64,000 bases of DNA from Clostridia bacterium (GCA_017399105.1 JAFQEJ010000057.1:124001-188000); one strand, 5' to 3'. Shown: positions 25,228-35,302, counted from the first letter of the stretch. Notes: generated by a model not told the origin, from the sequence alone. A program made the numbers and translations.

Positions 25228-26466
25228 ATGGTGGCGAAGAAAAGAAAAGGAAGGAGCGGCGCGGCTGTTCTTGCAGCTCTGATCTGTCTCGCATTGTCGG
25301 TGCTTCTTGCTTTTATCGGTGTCGGGCTGAAATATGACCGCCTGGAACGCGAGGCGCAGAACACCGAGAGTACTCACCGCATCAATGCCTTTTACTATAA
25401 CCACCTCACCTATAAGCAGCAGCTGCTGTACGACTCTATCCTGACCGGCGTTGAGAAGCGTGCCGAGATTACCGAAATGCTTCCCTATGTATATTCAAAT
25501 GCTGATTTTGCACTGGTTGCCGACTATATCCGCGCCGATCATCCCGAGCTTTTTTATCTGGATTTAGGCGGAATGCAGATGCTGAGCGCCACGCATGCAA
25601 CCCGTGTGGAGCTGTCCTATCTCTACGATATTGAAACTACCGCAAGGATGCAGAACGAGATTTCGGCTGCTATTCTCCGTCTTACCGCAGATATTGATCC
25701 GGTTGATCCCGCAAATGGCGGCGAATTCGAGGCGGAACGCCTGATTCACGATCGCTTTGTTCATTCCTGTACCTATGCGTCGGGGGATGAGTCGGGAAGG
25801 AGTACAGTTTACAGTGCCCTTGTACTGGGCAGTGCCGATGCCTACGGTTATGCCGGCGCCATGAAGCTGCTTCTTGAAGAATATGATATCTACTCTATTC
25901 TCGTTTTCGGTGAGACTGCCGAGGGAGATCACGTTTGGAATATTGTCTATGCCGACGGAAAATTCTATCACCTCGATGCGCTCTGGAATGATGCCGACCT
26001 TGATTTTGCGGAGGATATTGTCTTTCACGGCTATTTTAATCTGAGCAGTGAAGCAATCTCGAAGGATCACACCATGCGCGACGGCGATATCATGCCAGAG
26101 GCGGTGGATAACGGCGACTATTACCTCAGCCGCGGACTCTTTATACACAATACCATGGAGCTTGACCGTATCGCCTACCGTGAGATTCTCGGTGCAGGCT
26201 ATACAGGCAGTGAATTTATCGAGCTCTACCCCGATTTCGATATTGATACCGGGGAATTTCGCGACTGTATCATCGGTGTCATCGGGCGGATCAACGGTGT
26301 ACAGGATGATTTTATTTTCAAGGAAATTTACCGTGTCTACGAAGCCGCCGAAGGCTCGGGCGCGGTGACCATACAGCTCTATTACGATAAAAAAATCGAA
26401 GCCTCAACCGCAGCTCCCGAGGAGGATGCGATTGAAGCCGATGCGGAAGAAAAAATGACAGACTGA
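25228..26466 (+). CDS. Membrane-anchored transglutaminase-like protein without the catalytic cysteine
   Basis: 412 residues. Residues about 11-34 form one hydrophobic segment after a basic start (VAKKRKGRSG), so most of the protein lies outside the membrane. The middle resembles the bacterial transglutaminase/protease fold: the stretch ending ADAYGYAGAMKLLLEEYDI aligns with the usual GxCxGYA helix, but the cysteine position reads Ala. The histidine and aspartate motifs are kept (DHVWNIV and YHLDALWND). It is therefore probably a binding or structural protein and not a protease. ATG 25228 is chosen; TTG 25216 is an in-frame alternative. Hom follows after 22 bases. Confidence 0.7.
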   Translation: MVAKKRKGRSGAAVLAALICLALSVLLAFIGVGLKYDRLEREAQNTESTHRINAFYYNHLTYKQQLLYDSILTGVEKRAEITEMLPYVYSNADFALVADYIRADHPELFYLDLGGMQMLSATHATRVELSYLYDIETTARMQNEISAAILRLTADIDPVDPANGGEFEAERLIHDRFVHSCTYASGDESGRSTVYSALVLGSADAYGYAGAMKLLLEEYDIYSILVFGETAEGDHVWNIVYADGKFYHLDALWNDADLDFAEDIVFHGYFNLSSEAISKDHTMRDGDIMPEAVDNGDYYLSRGLFIHNTMELDRIAYREILGAGYTGSEFIELYPDFDIDTGEFRDCIIGVIGRINGVQDDFIFKEIYRVYEAAEGSGAVTIQLYYDKKIEASTAAPEEDAIEADAEEKMTD

Positions 26467-26488
26467 AATAAATTGGAGGAATTATATA

Positions 26489-27646
26489 ATGGTAAAAATT
26501 GCAATTTTGGGTCTTGGCGTAGTCGGCGGTGGTGTTGCCGATATTATCGCCGATAACTGTAAGCTGATTGAGGCACAGGTCGGTCAGCCTGTTGAGCTGA
26601 AATATATCCTGGATATCCGCGACTTTACCGGTCATCCGCTGGAGAAGCTTGTGGTGCGCGATATCGATACCATTCTTGCCGATGACGAGGTTTCAATCGT
26701 GATTGAGGCAATGGGCGGCGCGCATCCCGCCTACGACTTTTCGCTGAAGGCTCTTCAGGCAGGCAAAAACGTAGTCACATCCAATAAGCTGGTAGTTGCC
26801 GAATTCGGCGCCGAGCTGCTTGAGGTGGCAAAGGAAAAAGGTGTGCGCTATCTCTTTGAGGCATCGGTCGGCGGCGGAATTCCGATTATCCGCCCCATGC
26901 TCGAATCTCTGGCAGGCAACGATATCTGCGAGGTTTGCGGTATTCTCAACGGTACCACCAACTATATCCTCACCAGAATGAAGCGCGGCGGCATCACCTT
27001 CGATGCGGCTCTCAAGGAAGCGCAGGACGCAGGCTATGCGGAGCGTGATCCTTCGGCGGACGTCGACGGCATCGACTCCTGCCGCAAGATCTGCATTCTC
27101 GCAGGCCTTGCCTTCGGTATTCTTCCCGCACCCGAAACGGTCAGCGCAAAGGGAATCCGCAGCGTGACTCTTCGTGATCTTGCCGATGCGGAAGCTGCAG
27201 GCTGCTCACTGAAGCTGGTCGGACGTGCATGCAGCTCGGATGAGGGAAAAACCATCAGCGTCGCTCCTTGCTTTGTAAAAGGTACAAATCCCCTTGCCGG
27301 TATTGAAGATGTATACAACGGCATTCTCGTCCGCGGCAACGCGCTTGGCGATGTTATGTTCTATGGTATGGGTGCCGGTAAGCTTCCCACTGCCTCGGCG
27401 GTTGTTTCGGATATCATTGATATCGCCCGCGGCGGCAGCATGACCGCTCACTGGACGGCAGCTCCCGAAGGAAGCTTTACCGACGGTGAAGATGCAGTTT
27501 CCGAATACTGCATTCGTCTTCCACGCAAGCTTGATCAGGCTGCTATCAAGGAAGCTGACGGCGAGTACACCTACATTGTTGAAGTCGCAGGCAGTATGCT
27601 TGCAAAGAATTATCCCGATGTCATTGCGGCATATAAGATGATCTGA
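26489..27646 (+). CDS. hom: Homoserine dehydrogenase
   Basis: NAD(P)-dependent reduction of aspartate semialdehyde to homoserine, the branch to threonine and methionine. The nucleotide loop GLGVVGGGV is at about 7-15. Catalytic and substrate motifs are present: FEASVGGGIPI, ILNGTTNYIL and YAERDPSADVDGID. The 385-residue length stops short of the C-terminal ACT domain found in about 430-residue relatives, so threonine feedback through that domain is absent. GGAGG lies before ATG 26489. It ends five bases from the convergent AGCS gene, and its terminator lies inside that gene. Confidence 0.95.
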   Translation: MVKIAILGLGVVGGGVADIIADNCKLIEAQVGQPVELKYILDIRDFTGHPLEKLVVRDIDTILADDEVSIVIEAMGGAHPAYDFSLKALQAGKNVVTSNKLVVAEFGAELLEVAKEKGVRYLFEASVGGGIPIIRPMLESLAGNDICEVCGILNGTTNYILTRMKRGGITFDAALKEAQDAGYAERDPSADVDGIDSCRKICILAGLAFGILPAPETVSAKGIRSVTLRDLADAEAAGCSLKLVGRACSSDEGKTISVAPCFVKGTNPLAGIEDVYNGILVRGNALGDVMFYGMGAGKLPTASAVVSDIIDIARGGSMTAHWTAAPEGSFTDGEDAVSEYCIRLPRKLDQAAIKEADGEYTYIVEVAGSMLAKNYPDVIAAYKMI

Positions 27647-27650
27647 CAGG

Positions 27651-28913
27651 TCAATTTTCAAGCCCCGGAAGTATTTCCGGGGTTTTTATGTTTGTGTATA
27701 AAGCAATCTCTTCCAAAATCTTCTTCCGATTTCTTAATAACGCACAGAGATTGATCATTGTCATTGCACCTACCGTCAGATCCGCGCACTGCCATACAAT
27801 TCCTTCGGCAGCAGTTGCTCCGATGACGCAGACGGCGATAAAGACAATAGGATAGGCTTTTATAAAACGCTTCTTTCGATCAAGATAGATCAGTGCTTCT
27901 CCTCCGTAATAATACCAGCAGATTACCGTCGCGAAAGCAAAGAGCAGAATCGATACTGCCAGTGCTGCGGAGGATGCAATACCTGCACATGAGAATGCCT
28001 CAAATACTGCTGCCATGGAATTTTCACCGATGTCGATACCCGAGGTCAGCAGTGCCAGTCCGGTCAGCGTGCAGAGGAGAATTGTGTCGACAAACACCTC
28101 AAATATTCCCCAGACTCCCTGTTCGGCAGGCGATACGCGTTCGGCGGATGCGTGTGCCATGGGAGCGGTGCCGCATCCCGATTCATTTGTGATTAGTCCC
28201 CGAGCGACGCCAAATCGAAGAGCACGGGCGATCATCATGCCGCAGACACCGCTGACTGCGGGACGCAGCCCGAAGGCAGACATAAAAATTTCTCTGAAGG
28301 CATCGGGGAGTGCGCTGTGATTCTGCACAATGATCCATACTGACAGTCCTATATAAAAGAGGGTCAGAAGAGGAATCAGTTTTACTGTTATCTCCTTGAT
28401 TCCCTTTACCCCGCCACAGATGACCGCAAAGAGAAAAATTGCAAAAATGATGCCGAATATGCGTCGGTCAACAGCGAATACAAGCTCAACTGCGTCGGCA
28501 GCAGCTTTTATCTGCATCACGCTTCCCATGGTGAATGCGGTCAGCAGGCAGAAGAGTGCAAATATTCCGGCAGCCGGCTTTCCTTTCATATAATACATTG
28601 CACCGCCGAGGAAGCGCGTTCCGTCCCATCGGCGATGCTCCATGGCAAGCACTATTTCGCAGAATTTGACCATCATCGCTACAAGTGCGCTGATCCACAT
28701 CCAGAAGAGCGCTCCTGCACCACCCGCCGCAATTGCTGCCGCAACACCGGTGATGTTTCCGACTCCCAGCGTTCCGGCAAGTGCCAGAGTCAATGCCGAA
28801 AAGGAGGACTTGCCATCTTTTTTACGAAGCAATGTGCCAATGATTCTGCGGGGACAGCGAAATGGGAAGCCTCCCGACTTCAGAATGAAATATCCGCCGC
28901 ATAAAAAGAGCAT
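27651..28913 (-). CDS. Sodium:amino-acid (alanine/glycine) symporter, AGCS family
   Basis: At least 420 residues with about ten membrane helices. Family landmarks are TLGVGNITGVAAAIAAGGAG near residue 50 and FGVARGLITNESGCGTAPMAHA near 235, both typical of Na+/alanine carriers. The first ordinary start is ATG 28913, but it would cut into the first helix. The frame continues upstream and encodes SILSFVNTYLIGPAVPA, which fits the normal AGCS N-terminus. GGAGGG at 28982-28977 stands six bases before an in-frame CTG at 28970, so the true start is probably that CTG (19 residues longer). Confidence 0.9.
   Translation of the reverse strand: MLFLCGGYFILKSGGFPFRCPRRIIGTLLRKKDGKSSFSALTLALAGTLGVGNITGVAAAIAAGGAGALFWMWISALVAMMVKFCEIVLAMEHRRWDGTRFLGGAMYYMKGKPAAGIFALFCLLTAFTMGSVMQIKAAADAVELVFAVDRRIFGIIFAIFLFAVICGGVKGIKEITVKLIPLLTLFYIGLSVWIIVQNHSALPDAFREIFMSAFGLRPAVSGVCGMMIARALRFGVARGLITNESGCGTAPMAHASAERVSPAEQGVWGIFEVFVDTILLCTLTGLALLTSGIDIGENSMAAVFEAFSCAGIASSAALAVSILLFAFATVICWYYYGGEALIYLDRKKRFIKAYPIVFIAVCVIGATAAEGIVWQCADLTVGAMTMINLCALLRNRKKILEEIALYTNIKTPEILPGLEN
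27663..27687 (+). terminator. Terminator of hom, located inside the 3' end of the convergent AGCS gene
   Basis: CCCCGGAA (27663-27670), four-base loop, TTCCGGGG (27675-27682), TTTTT. The hairpin encodes the last residues of the AGCS protein on the other strand. Confidence 0.85.
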
Positions 28914-29103
28914 TGCCGGTACTGCAGGACCGATCAGATATGTATTTACAAAGGATAATATCGAAAACAGAATAATCCCTCCACATTTTTCTTACAGCAT
29001 CCTATTCAATGGAGCGCCGAAATATGTGTCGGATTTTAGCACTCTGGGGGGTTACAGTCGCGTGATCAATCTGTTAAATAACTGTTAATTCTCGGAAAAA
29101 CCC

Positions 29104-29132
29104 TTGCAATTTTGGTGAAATGTGGTTACAAT
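29104..29132 (+). promoter_or_regulatory. Promoter of groES-groEL
   Basis: TTGCAA (29104-29109), 17-base spacer, TACAAT (29127-29132), directly upstream of the CIRCE element. Confidence 0.8.
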
Positions 29133-29143
29133 GATATTGTTGC

Positions 29144-29170
29144 TTGGCACTCGGATGAATTGAGTGCTAA
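29144..29170 (+). promoter_or_regulatory. CIRCE operator (HrcA site)
   Basis: TTGGCACTC, nine-base spacer, GAGTGCTAA: one mismatch from the TTAGCACTC-N9-GAGTGCTAA consensus. HrcA repressor bound here would block groES-groEL transcription until heat shock. Confidence 0.93.
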
Positions 29171-29189
29171 TCCAAACGAGAATTTATAA

Positions 29190-29501
<312 letters not shown>

Positions 29502-29503
29502 AC

Positions 29504-29697
29504 TCTGAAAAGCCGAAGGCTTTTCAGAAAAGATTTATGACTTTCGCGTCAGGGACGCGAATTTCCTGCGGAAAGCGTCATAAATCGCTGTCGGATGAAG
29601 TCTGAATAAATTCGAAGGCTTCAGAAAAGATTTATGACTTTCGCGTCAGGGACGCGAATTTCCTGGGGAAAGCGTCATAAATCGCTATCAGATGAAG
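29504..29697 (+). repeat. 97-base tandem direct repeat with nested stems in the groES-groEL spacer
   Basis: Two adjacent 97-base units, 29504-29600 and 29601-29697; the last 78 bases of each (29523-29600 and 29620-29697) are nearly identical. In each, GATTTATGAC pairs with GTCATAAATC as an outer stem, and TTCGCGTC pairs with GACGCGAA inside it. A second inner hairpin, TTTCC with GGAAA, completes what looks like a three-way junction. Unit 1 also opens with a perfect hairpin CTGAAAAGCC/GGCTTTTCAG. There is no T-run, so these are not simple terminators. Confidence 0.85.
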
Positions 29698-29746
29698 ATA
29701 GCGCATATTTCAAAGTTGTTTTAATGACAATTTTCAGAAAGGTTAG

Positions 29747-31396
<1,650 letters not shown>

Positions 31397-31412
31397 TCGG
31401 ATATTCCAATAT

Positions 31413-31445
31413 AAAACAAGCGGCAGAAATGCCGCTTGTTTTGGT
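31413..31445. terminator. Bidirectional terminator between groEL and sigma copy 2
   Basis: AAAACAAGCGGCA (31413-31425), GAAA loop, TGCCGCTTGTTTT (31430-31442). Perfect 13-base stem working for both convergent genes. Confidence 0.85.
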
Positions 31446-31456
31446 TTATATGTGTT

Positions 31457-32557
31457 TTATGCCTCCTGAACCGGACGAGCCCAGATGCCAACCGTGGTGT
31501 TGGAGTCTTCAGGGATGCTGAGTATATTCTTCTCGATCAGTGTCTCGAAGACAGTATGTCTGCTGCTTGTGGTCAGACCGGTGAAATAATATGCCTCACC
31601 CAAAAGATGCGCGGGGACATGCTTGTCGATCAGCTTGAGGAAGTATTCGGCAATTTTATCGGCATATTTTCTGTAGATCGCATCAGCGCCGTTTACCAGC
31701 TTCCAGTAATCAGAGATATCTTTGAAGATAACGATATCGGGATAATATTTTCCGTCGATTTCCTTCACATATCCCTTTTCTGTCGCTGACGCGAGGAAGG
31801 CTTTGCAGTTATCGTCGAGATCAGTACAGTCGAGCCCGCCGATGCAGTCGATGATAACCGTGAGATCACCCGGCGTCTCGGCCCAGCATCCAAAGCGATT
31901 GGGGAGATTGAAGCGCGCGCCGCCCTGCAGATTACAGATCATATAATTACCCACTCGATTGCCATTGTTGCTGTAGAAGGACATTTTCGGATTGTATTCA
32001 TCACGGAAGGCCTTACCGATCACATGGAAAAGACGATTGTCCTTCTCAATTCCGCGATCCTTCAGATTATTTTCGATGATTGCTTCTGCGTTATTGCTGT
32101 AACCGTCGGCAACGAAGGGCATCAGTGCCCAGCAGACTGCGTTGAAATCCTGCTTGATTCCAAGCTGCTCCACAGCTTCGATCCTGTCGCGGTTGTCGGT
32201 CAGATATTCACCGATTTCAGCAGCGTAATCCTCAAGGAAGGTTTCCACCTTCGCATCAATCTTACGCTGAAGGTCACCGTCTATGATGATGAAGTTTGCG
32301 ATATATTTGCCATCATCGGTCTTCTTCAGCGGCTCACCGAGAAGCATCTCTGCTGTGTCCTCGATGTAGAAGGTAGCCACACCGAGCTCAGCCGCGATTT
32401 CAGCTGCGGATTTCGCTCTGTCCTTGCAGCAGACGCAGATGTTCTGTGCAAGTGCGGTGTTCAGCTTGTCGCGTAGGTCGGATTTTGTGGGATCGCCTGA
32501 TCCGGGGAGCCAGAGAGTGGCGGGTTTTACCATGGTTTCGTTCGCAGTTGTCATCAT
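31457..32557 (-). other. Possible internally initiated C-terminal product of sigma copy 2
   Basis: Minus-strand ATG 32557 follows AAGGA (32569-32565) by seven bases, a textbook ribosome site lying just after sigma region 4. It would yield 366 residues without the sigma core. The same arrangement in copy 1 argues against coincidence, but no direct evidence exists. Confidence 0.35.
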
Positions 32558-33058
32558 GTTTTCTTCCTTTCTAATCTTCTCTTTTGCGGAAAACAGCCGC
32601 TGCTTGACGCAGTTTACCGTGATGCCCAGACGCTTTGCAATTTCGGAGACAGGCAGTCTGTCAAGGTAGAACATCACCATTACATCACGGTAAATGCGCG
32701 ACATATAGGCAATCTGCCGCAGTACACGGGCAAGCTGCTCGCTCTCCTCAATCTCATCGAGCAGGATTTCGTCGAAGGTAGGTTCTGACATGGCAATCAC
32801 ATTGAGCTGCATTTCGTCAAGCTCGGACTGCTGTGAGATGAGCTTGTTCTGTTTTCCGTAGTAACCTGCAAGCACATTCGAGGCGATCTTCCATACATAT
32901 CCCCAGCTGAGCTCCTTCTGCTTTTTCTCGGCAAGGAGCAGCTCTAAAAAGATGCTGTGGCAGATATCCTCGGCATCCCGCTTGTCATAAGCGTGATTGT
33001 AGGTCCAGCCATAGAGCTTCTCGATGAATTCGTTTGAGGTGATATTGGCGTTTTCCAT
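31457..33058 (-). CDS. ECF-like sigma-70 factor with a long C-terminal winged-helix-like extension (copy 2)
   Basis: 533 residues, paralogue of the gene at 2808-4439 with the same layout. Region 2 is at about 8-75 (DAEDICHSIFLELLL) and region 4 at about 105-165 (VSEIAKRLGITVNCVKQRLF). Residues about 200-260 form the winged-helix-like block (KSAAEIAAELGVATFYIEDT), again next to a cysteine cluster (CVCC at 208-211). Both copies share a wing ending in FIIIDG / FVIMPG and a last helix before a 'kgll/nil...P-D' end. Overall identity is low. At the junction, AAGGAAG is followed seven to eight bases later by in-frame ATG at 32557. AAGGA stands before ATG 33058. No anti-sigma gene is adjacent; nitroreductase lies 97 bases upstream. 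Confidence 0.85.
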   Translation of the reverse strand: MENANITSNEFIEKLYGWTYNHAYDKRDAEDICHSIFLELLLAEKKQKELSWGYVWKIASNVLAGYYGKQNKLISQQSELDEMQLNVIAMSEPTFDEILLDEIEESEQLARVLRQIAYMSRIYRDVMVMFYLDRLPVSEIAKRLGITVNCVKQRLFSAKEKIRKEENMMTTANETMVKPATLWLPGSGDPTKSDLRDKLNTALAQNICVCCKDRAKSAAEIAAELGVATFYIEDTAEMLLGEPLKKTDDGKYIANFIIIDGDLQRKIDAKVETFLEDYAAEIGEYLTDNRDRIEAVEQLGIKQDFNAVCWALMPFVADGYSNNAEAIIENNLKDRGIEKDNRLFHVIGKAFRDEYNPKMSFYSNNGNRVGNYMICNLQGGARFNLPNRFGCWAETPGDLTVIIDCIGGLDCTDLDDNCKAFLASATEKGYVKEIDGKYYPDIVIFKDISDYWKLVNGADAIYRKYADKIAEYFLKLIDKHVPAHLLGEAYYFTGLTTSSRHTVFETLIEKNILSIPEDSNTTVGIWARPVQEA

Positions 33059-33155
33059 TGGTTTGTTCCTTCGTGTCTTGATTGAACTTGTGCACTCGTT
33101 ACATACAATATAATGTCCGGAAGGAAGAAAAGGTTAGGAGAAAGAAAAAATAAAT

Positions 33156-33740
33156 TCAGATTTTAACAATTAATTCTTCTGTGGTGCGCTTGGGGACATG
33201 ATGGCGGTTTTCGGCATCTCTGTAATAGGGGGTCTTCTTCTCCCCGGCAGGTGCATCCTCGAGAATGATTTCCTCAGCAGGTATACCAAGCGCAAGGATG
33301 AGGTAGGGGTAAATTTCTTCGGGCAGCTTCAGCCCGGAGGCTACATCCTCGTTTACGAAATTTTTAATCATGCAGCCGCCAAGTCCCTTTTCAACTGCAG
33401 CCAGCATGATCGTCTGGGCGCTGATTCCGATATCCACCGAGAATCTTTCGATGTTGGGGGCAATCGACTTATCCACGCAGACAATGATGTAAGCAGTTGG
33501 GCACTCACCTTCGGCAGGACCGTCATAATCCTTCAGCAGTCTTGCCCAGCCGGTATTTGCACGCAGAAAGGCGCAGGTGTCGGGATCGTTTGTGATGTAG
33601 TATTTCAGCGGCTGAATATTCACGCTGGAAGCTGCATAGCGGGCGGTGTCAACCAGATCAACCAGCAGATCGCGGTCAATCTTTGCACTCTCGTCAAACT
33701 TGCGGTAGCTTCGGTTGCGGATGGATAATTCCTTTAACAT
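33156..33740 (-). CDS. Nitroreductase-family flavoprotein
   Basis: 194 residues, FMN-dependent NAD(P)H oxidoreductase fold. The N-terminal SIRNRSYRKF is the typical FMN phosphate-binding start, and EKGLGGCMIKNF with LALGIPAEE marks the C-terminal half. Such proteins reduce nitro groups, quinones or other small acceptors; the natural substrate is not evident. AAGGAG lies eight bases before ATG 33740. Possibly co-transcribed with the sigma gene downstream. Confidence 0.88.
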   Translation of the reverse strand: MLKELSIRNRSYRKFDESAKIDRDLLVDLVDTARYAASSVNIQPLKYYITNDPDTCAFLRANTGWARLLKDYDGPAEGECPTAYIIVCVDKSIAPNIERFSVDIGISAQTIMLAAVEKGLGGCMIKNFVNEDVASGLKLPEEIYPYLILALGIPAEEIILEDAPAGEKKTPYYRDAENRHHVPKRTTEELIVKI

Positions 33741-33761
33741 AAATCAATCTCCTTATACAGA

Positions 33762-33791
33762 AACCGGAGCACGACAGAATCGGCTCCGGTT
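33762..33791 (-). terminator. Hairpin after the 61-residue membrane protein gene
   Basis: AACCGGAGC (33762-33770) pairs with GCTCCGGTT (33783-33791). On the minus strand only TTTCTG follows, so it is a weak terminator. Confidence 0.5.
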
Positions 33792-33800
33792 CGATTTTAT

Positions 33801-33986
33801 TTAATGATGGTTTATCATATTCATGGCAGCATGCTCAATGCGGCGAATGGCACGTTTGGTCTTTCGCTTTGCGGGGGAGGCTCCCATGAGTCCCACAGCC
33901 GCGATACCGATCGCTGTGCCGATGACAGCGCCTGTAATCGCCACGCCGGTAACCGTTGTGCAGGCTGTGCTTTTTTGATGGTGCAT
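33801..33986 (-). CDS. Small glycine-rich membrane protein (YtxH-like)
   Basis: 61 residues: a short start, one hydrophobic glycine/alanine-rich helix at about 15-36 (AITGAVIGTAIGIAAVGLMG), then a basic tail (KRKTKRAIRR) ending in HH. Many Clostridia encode similar tiny proteins of unknown role. GAGGAG stands eight bases before ATG 33986, which supports real translation. That ribosome site can pair with CTCCTC upstream in the transcript (34047-34042 on the minus strand). Confidence 0.6.
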   Translation of the reverse strand: MHHQKSTACTTVTGVAITGAVIGTAIGIAAVGLMGASPAKRKTKRAIRRIEHAAMNMINHH

Positions 33987-34069
33987 AGTAATCGCTCCTC
34001 TTGGTGGATTTGGACGGTTCTGTCCAAACTCAGTTTTTACGGAGGAGGTGATTTTATGCGCGTTAAAAT

Positions 34070-35302
34070 TTAGCGCTTGATTTCGAAATGAACGGGCAGA
34101 CCGTCCTTGTACTCGATCTTGGGCTCACCCATGATGAGAGGCTTGATGTAAGCGATGCACGCATCGGTGACATAGTTGCCGCGCTCGTTGATGAATTCAT
34201 CGGGAACGGTGCGGACTGCGTTGGCGATCTTCTGGATGTCCTCGGAGCCGATGGAAATCTTGTATTCCTCGCCCTCTTCGCGGACAAAGTTCATCATACG
34301 TCCGGTCATACCGTTGACAGCACCTTCAACAGCGGCGCGTCCGACAGCAACAGACTCGGAGAGGTCGGTCTCGGAAGCTACATGAGAAGCGCATCTCTGG
34401 AGAATGTTCAGCTCAACAGAACGAACCTTGCAGCCAAGCTTGCCCTTGACAGCCTGCTCGAGGGTCTTGCCTGTACCCGAGAGATACTTGTGACCGAAAA
34501 TATCAACTGCGCCCGACTGAGAGCCTTCGCCTACATAGGTGCCGTCAGCGAGGCGGATTCCTTCGGAAACAGCAACGACAACATTGGGGTGACGCTCGAG
34601 AGCGGCCGCAACATCTTCGTAGAATTCATCGTAGTTGAAGGTGCGCTCGGGGAGATAGATCAGGTCGGGAGCAACACCGCAGATATCCTTGGGAAGAGCG
34701 GCAGCACATGTGAGCCAGCCTGCATCGCGTCCCATGATCTCAACGATGGTGACAGCCTTCACGGTGTAAACAGCGCAGTCGCGGAGGATTTCCTGCATGG
34801 AAGCGGCGATGTACTTGGCAGCAGAACCGTAGCCGGGGGTGTGGTCGGTGCCGGCAAGGTCACAGTCGATGGTCTTCGGAACACCCATGACATTCATCTT
34901 CCAGTCATGATTTGCAGAGTAAGCCGAGAGCTTAGCAACCGTATCCATCGAGTCATTGCCGCCGATATAGAAGAAATAGCGGATATCGTTTGCACGGAAA
35001 AAGTCGAAGAGCTTTTCATAAACCTCATCCTTTTCGCCGATCTTGGGCAGCTTGAGACGGCAGGAACCGAGAGCTGCGGCGGGAGTGTGCTCGAGGGTGA
35101 TAATGTCAGCTTCATTTGCGAAAATTTCGCTCAGGTTGCAGATGGTGCCTGCCAGCATGCCTTCCACACCGTTGAAAGCACCATAGAGGGTCTTGATTTC
35201 TTCTGCGGCAAGTGCACCGCGGATAACGCCCGCAAGGGTAGCATTGATGGCAGCGGTAGGACCGCCGGACTGACCGACGATAGCATTTCCGATAAGTTTC
35301 AT
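34070..35302 (-). CDS. pfp: 6-phosphofructokinase, pyrophosphate-type
   Basis: Phosphorylates fructose-6-phosphate. The residues that decide the phosphate donor read GGNDSMDT near 105 and PKTIDCDLAGTDHTPG near 140. ATP-dependent enzymes carry GGDGS and PGTIDND; Asp in the first and Lys in the second motif are the marks of PPi-dependent enzymes, which are reversible. 410 residues fits the long PFK groups. ATG 35302 is chosen because AAGGAG lies eight bases upstream; ATG 35308 would leave only two bases. Confidence 0.85.
   Translation of the reverse strand: MKLIGNAIVGQSGGPTAAINATLAGVIRGALAAEEIKTLYGAFNGVEGMLAGTICNLSEIFANEADIITLEHTPAAALGSCRLKLPKIGEKDEVYEKLFDFFRANDIRYFFYIGGNDSMDTVAKLSAYSANHDWKMNVMGVPKTIDCDLAGTDHTPGYGSAAKYIAASMQEILRDCAVYTVKAVTIVEIMGRDAGWLTCAAALPKDICGVAPDLIYLPERTFNYDEFYEDVAAALERHPNVVVAVSEGIRLADGTYVGEGSQSGAVDIFGHKYLSGTGKTLEQAVKGKLGCKVRSVELNILQRCASHVASETDLSESVAVGRAAVEGAVNGMTGRMMNFVREEGEEYKISIGSEDIQKIANAVRTVPDEFINERGNYVTDACIAYIKPLIMGEPKIEYKDGLPVHFEIKR

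Noticed and set aside
34042..34073. Plus-strand GGAGGAGGTG followed by ATG and a five-codon frame (MRVKI)
   Set aside because: No plus-strand gene or promoter surrounds it. The sequence is better explained as the 3' end of the phosphofructokinase gene and an anti-Shine-Dalgarno-like stretch on the minus strand.
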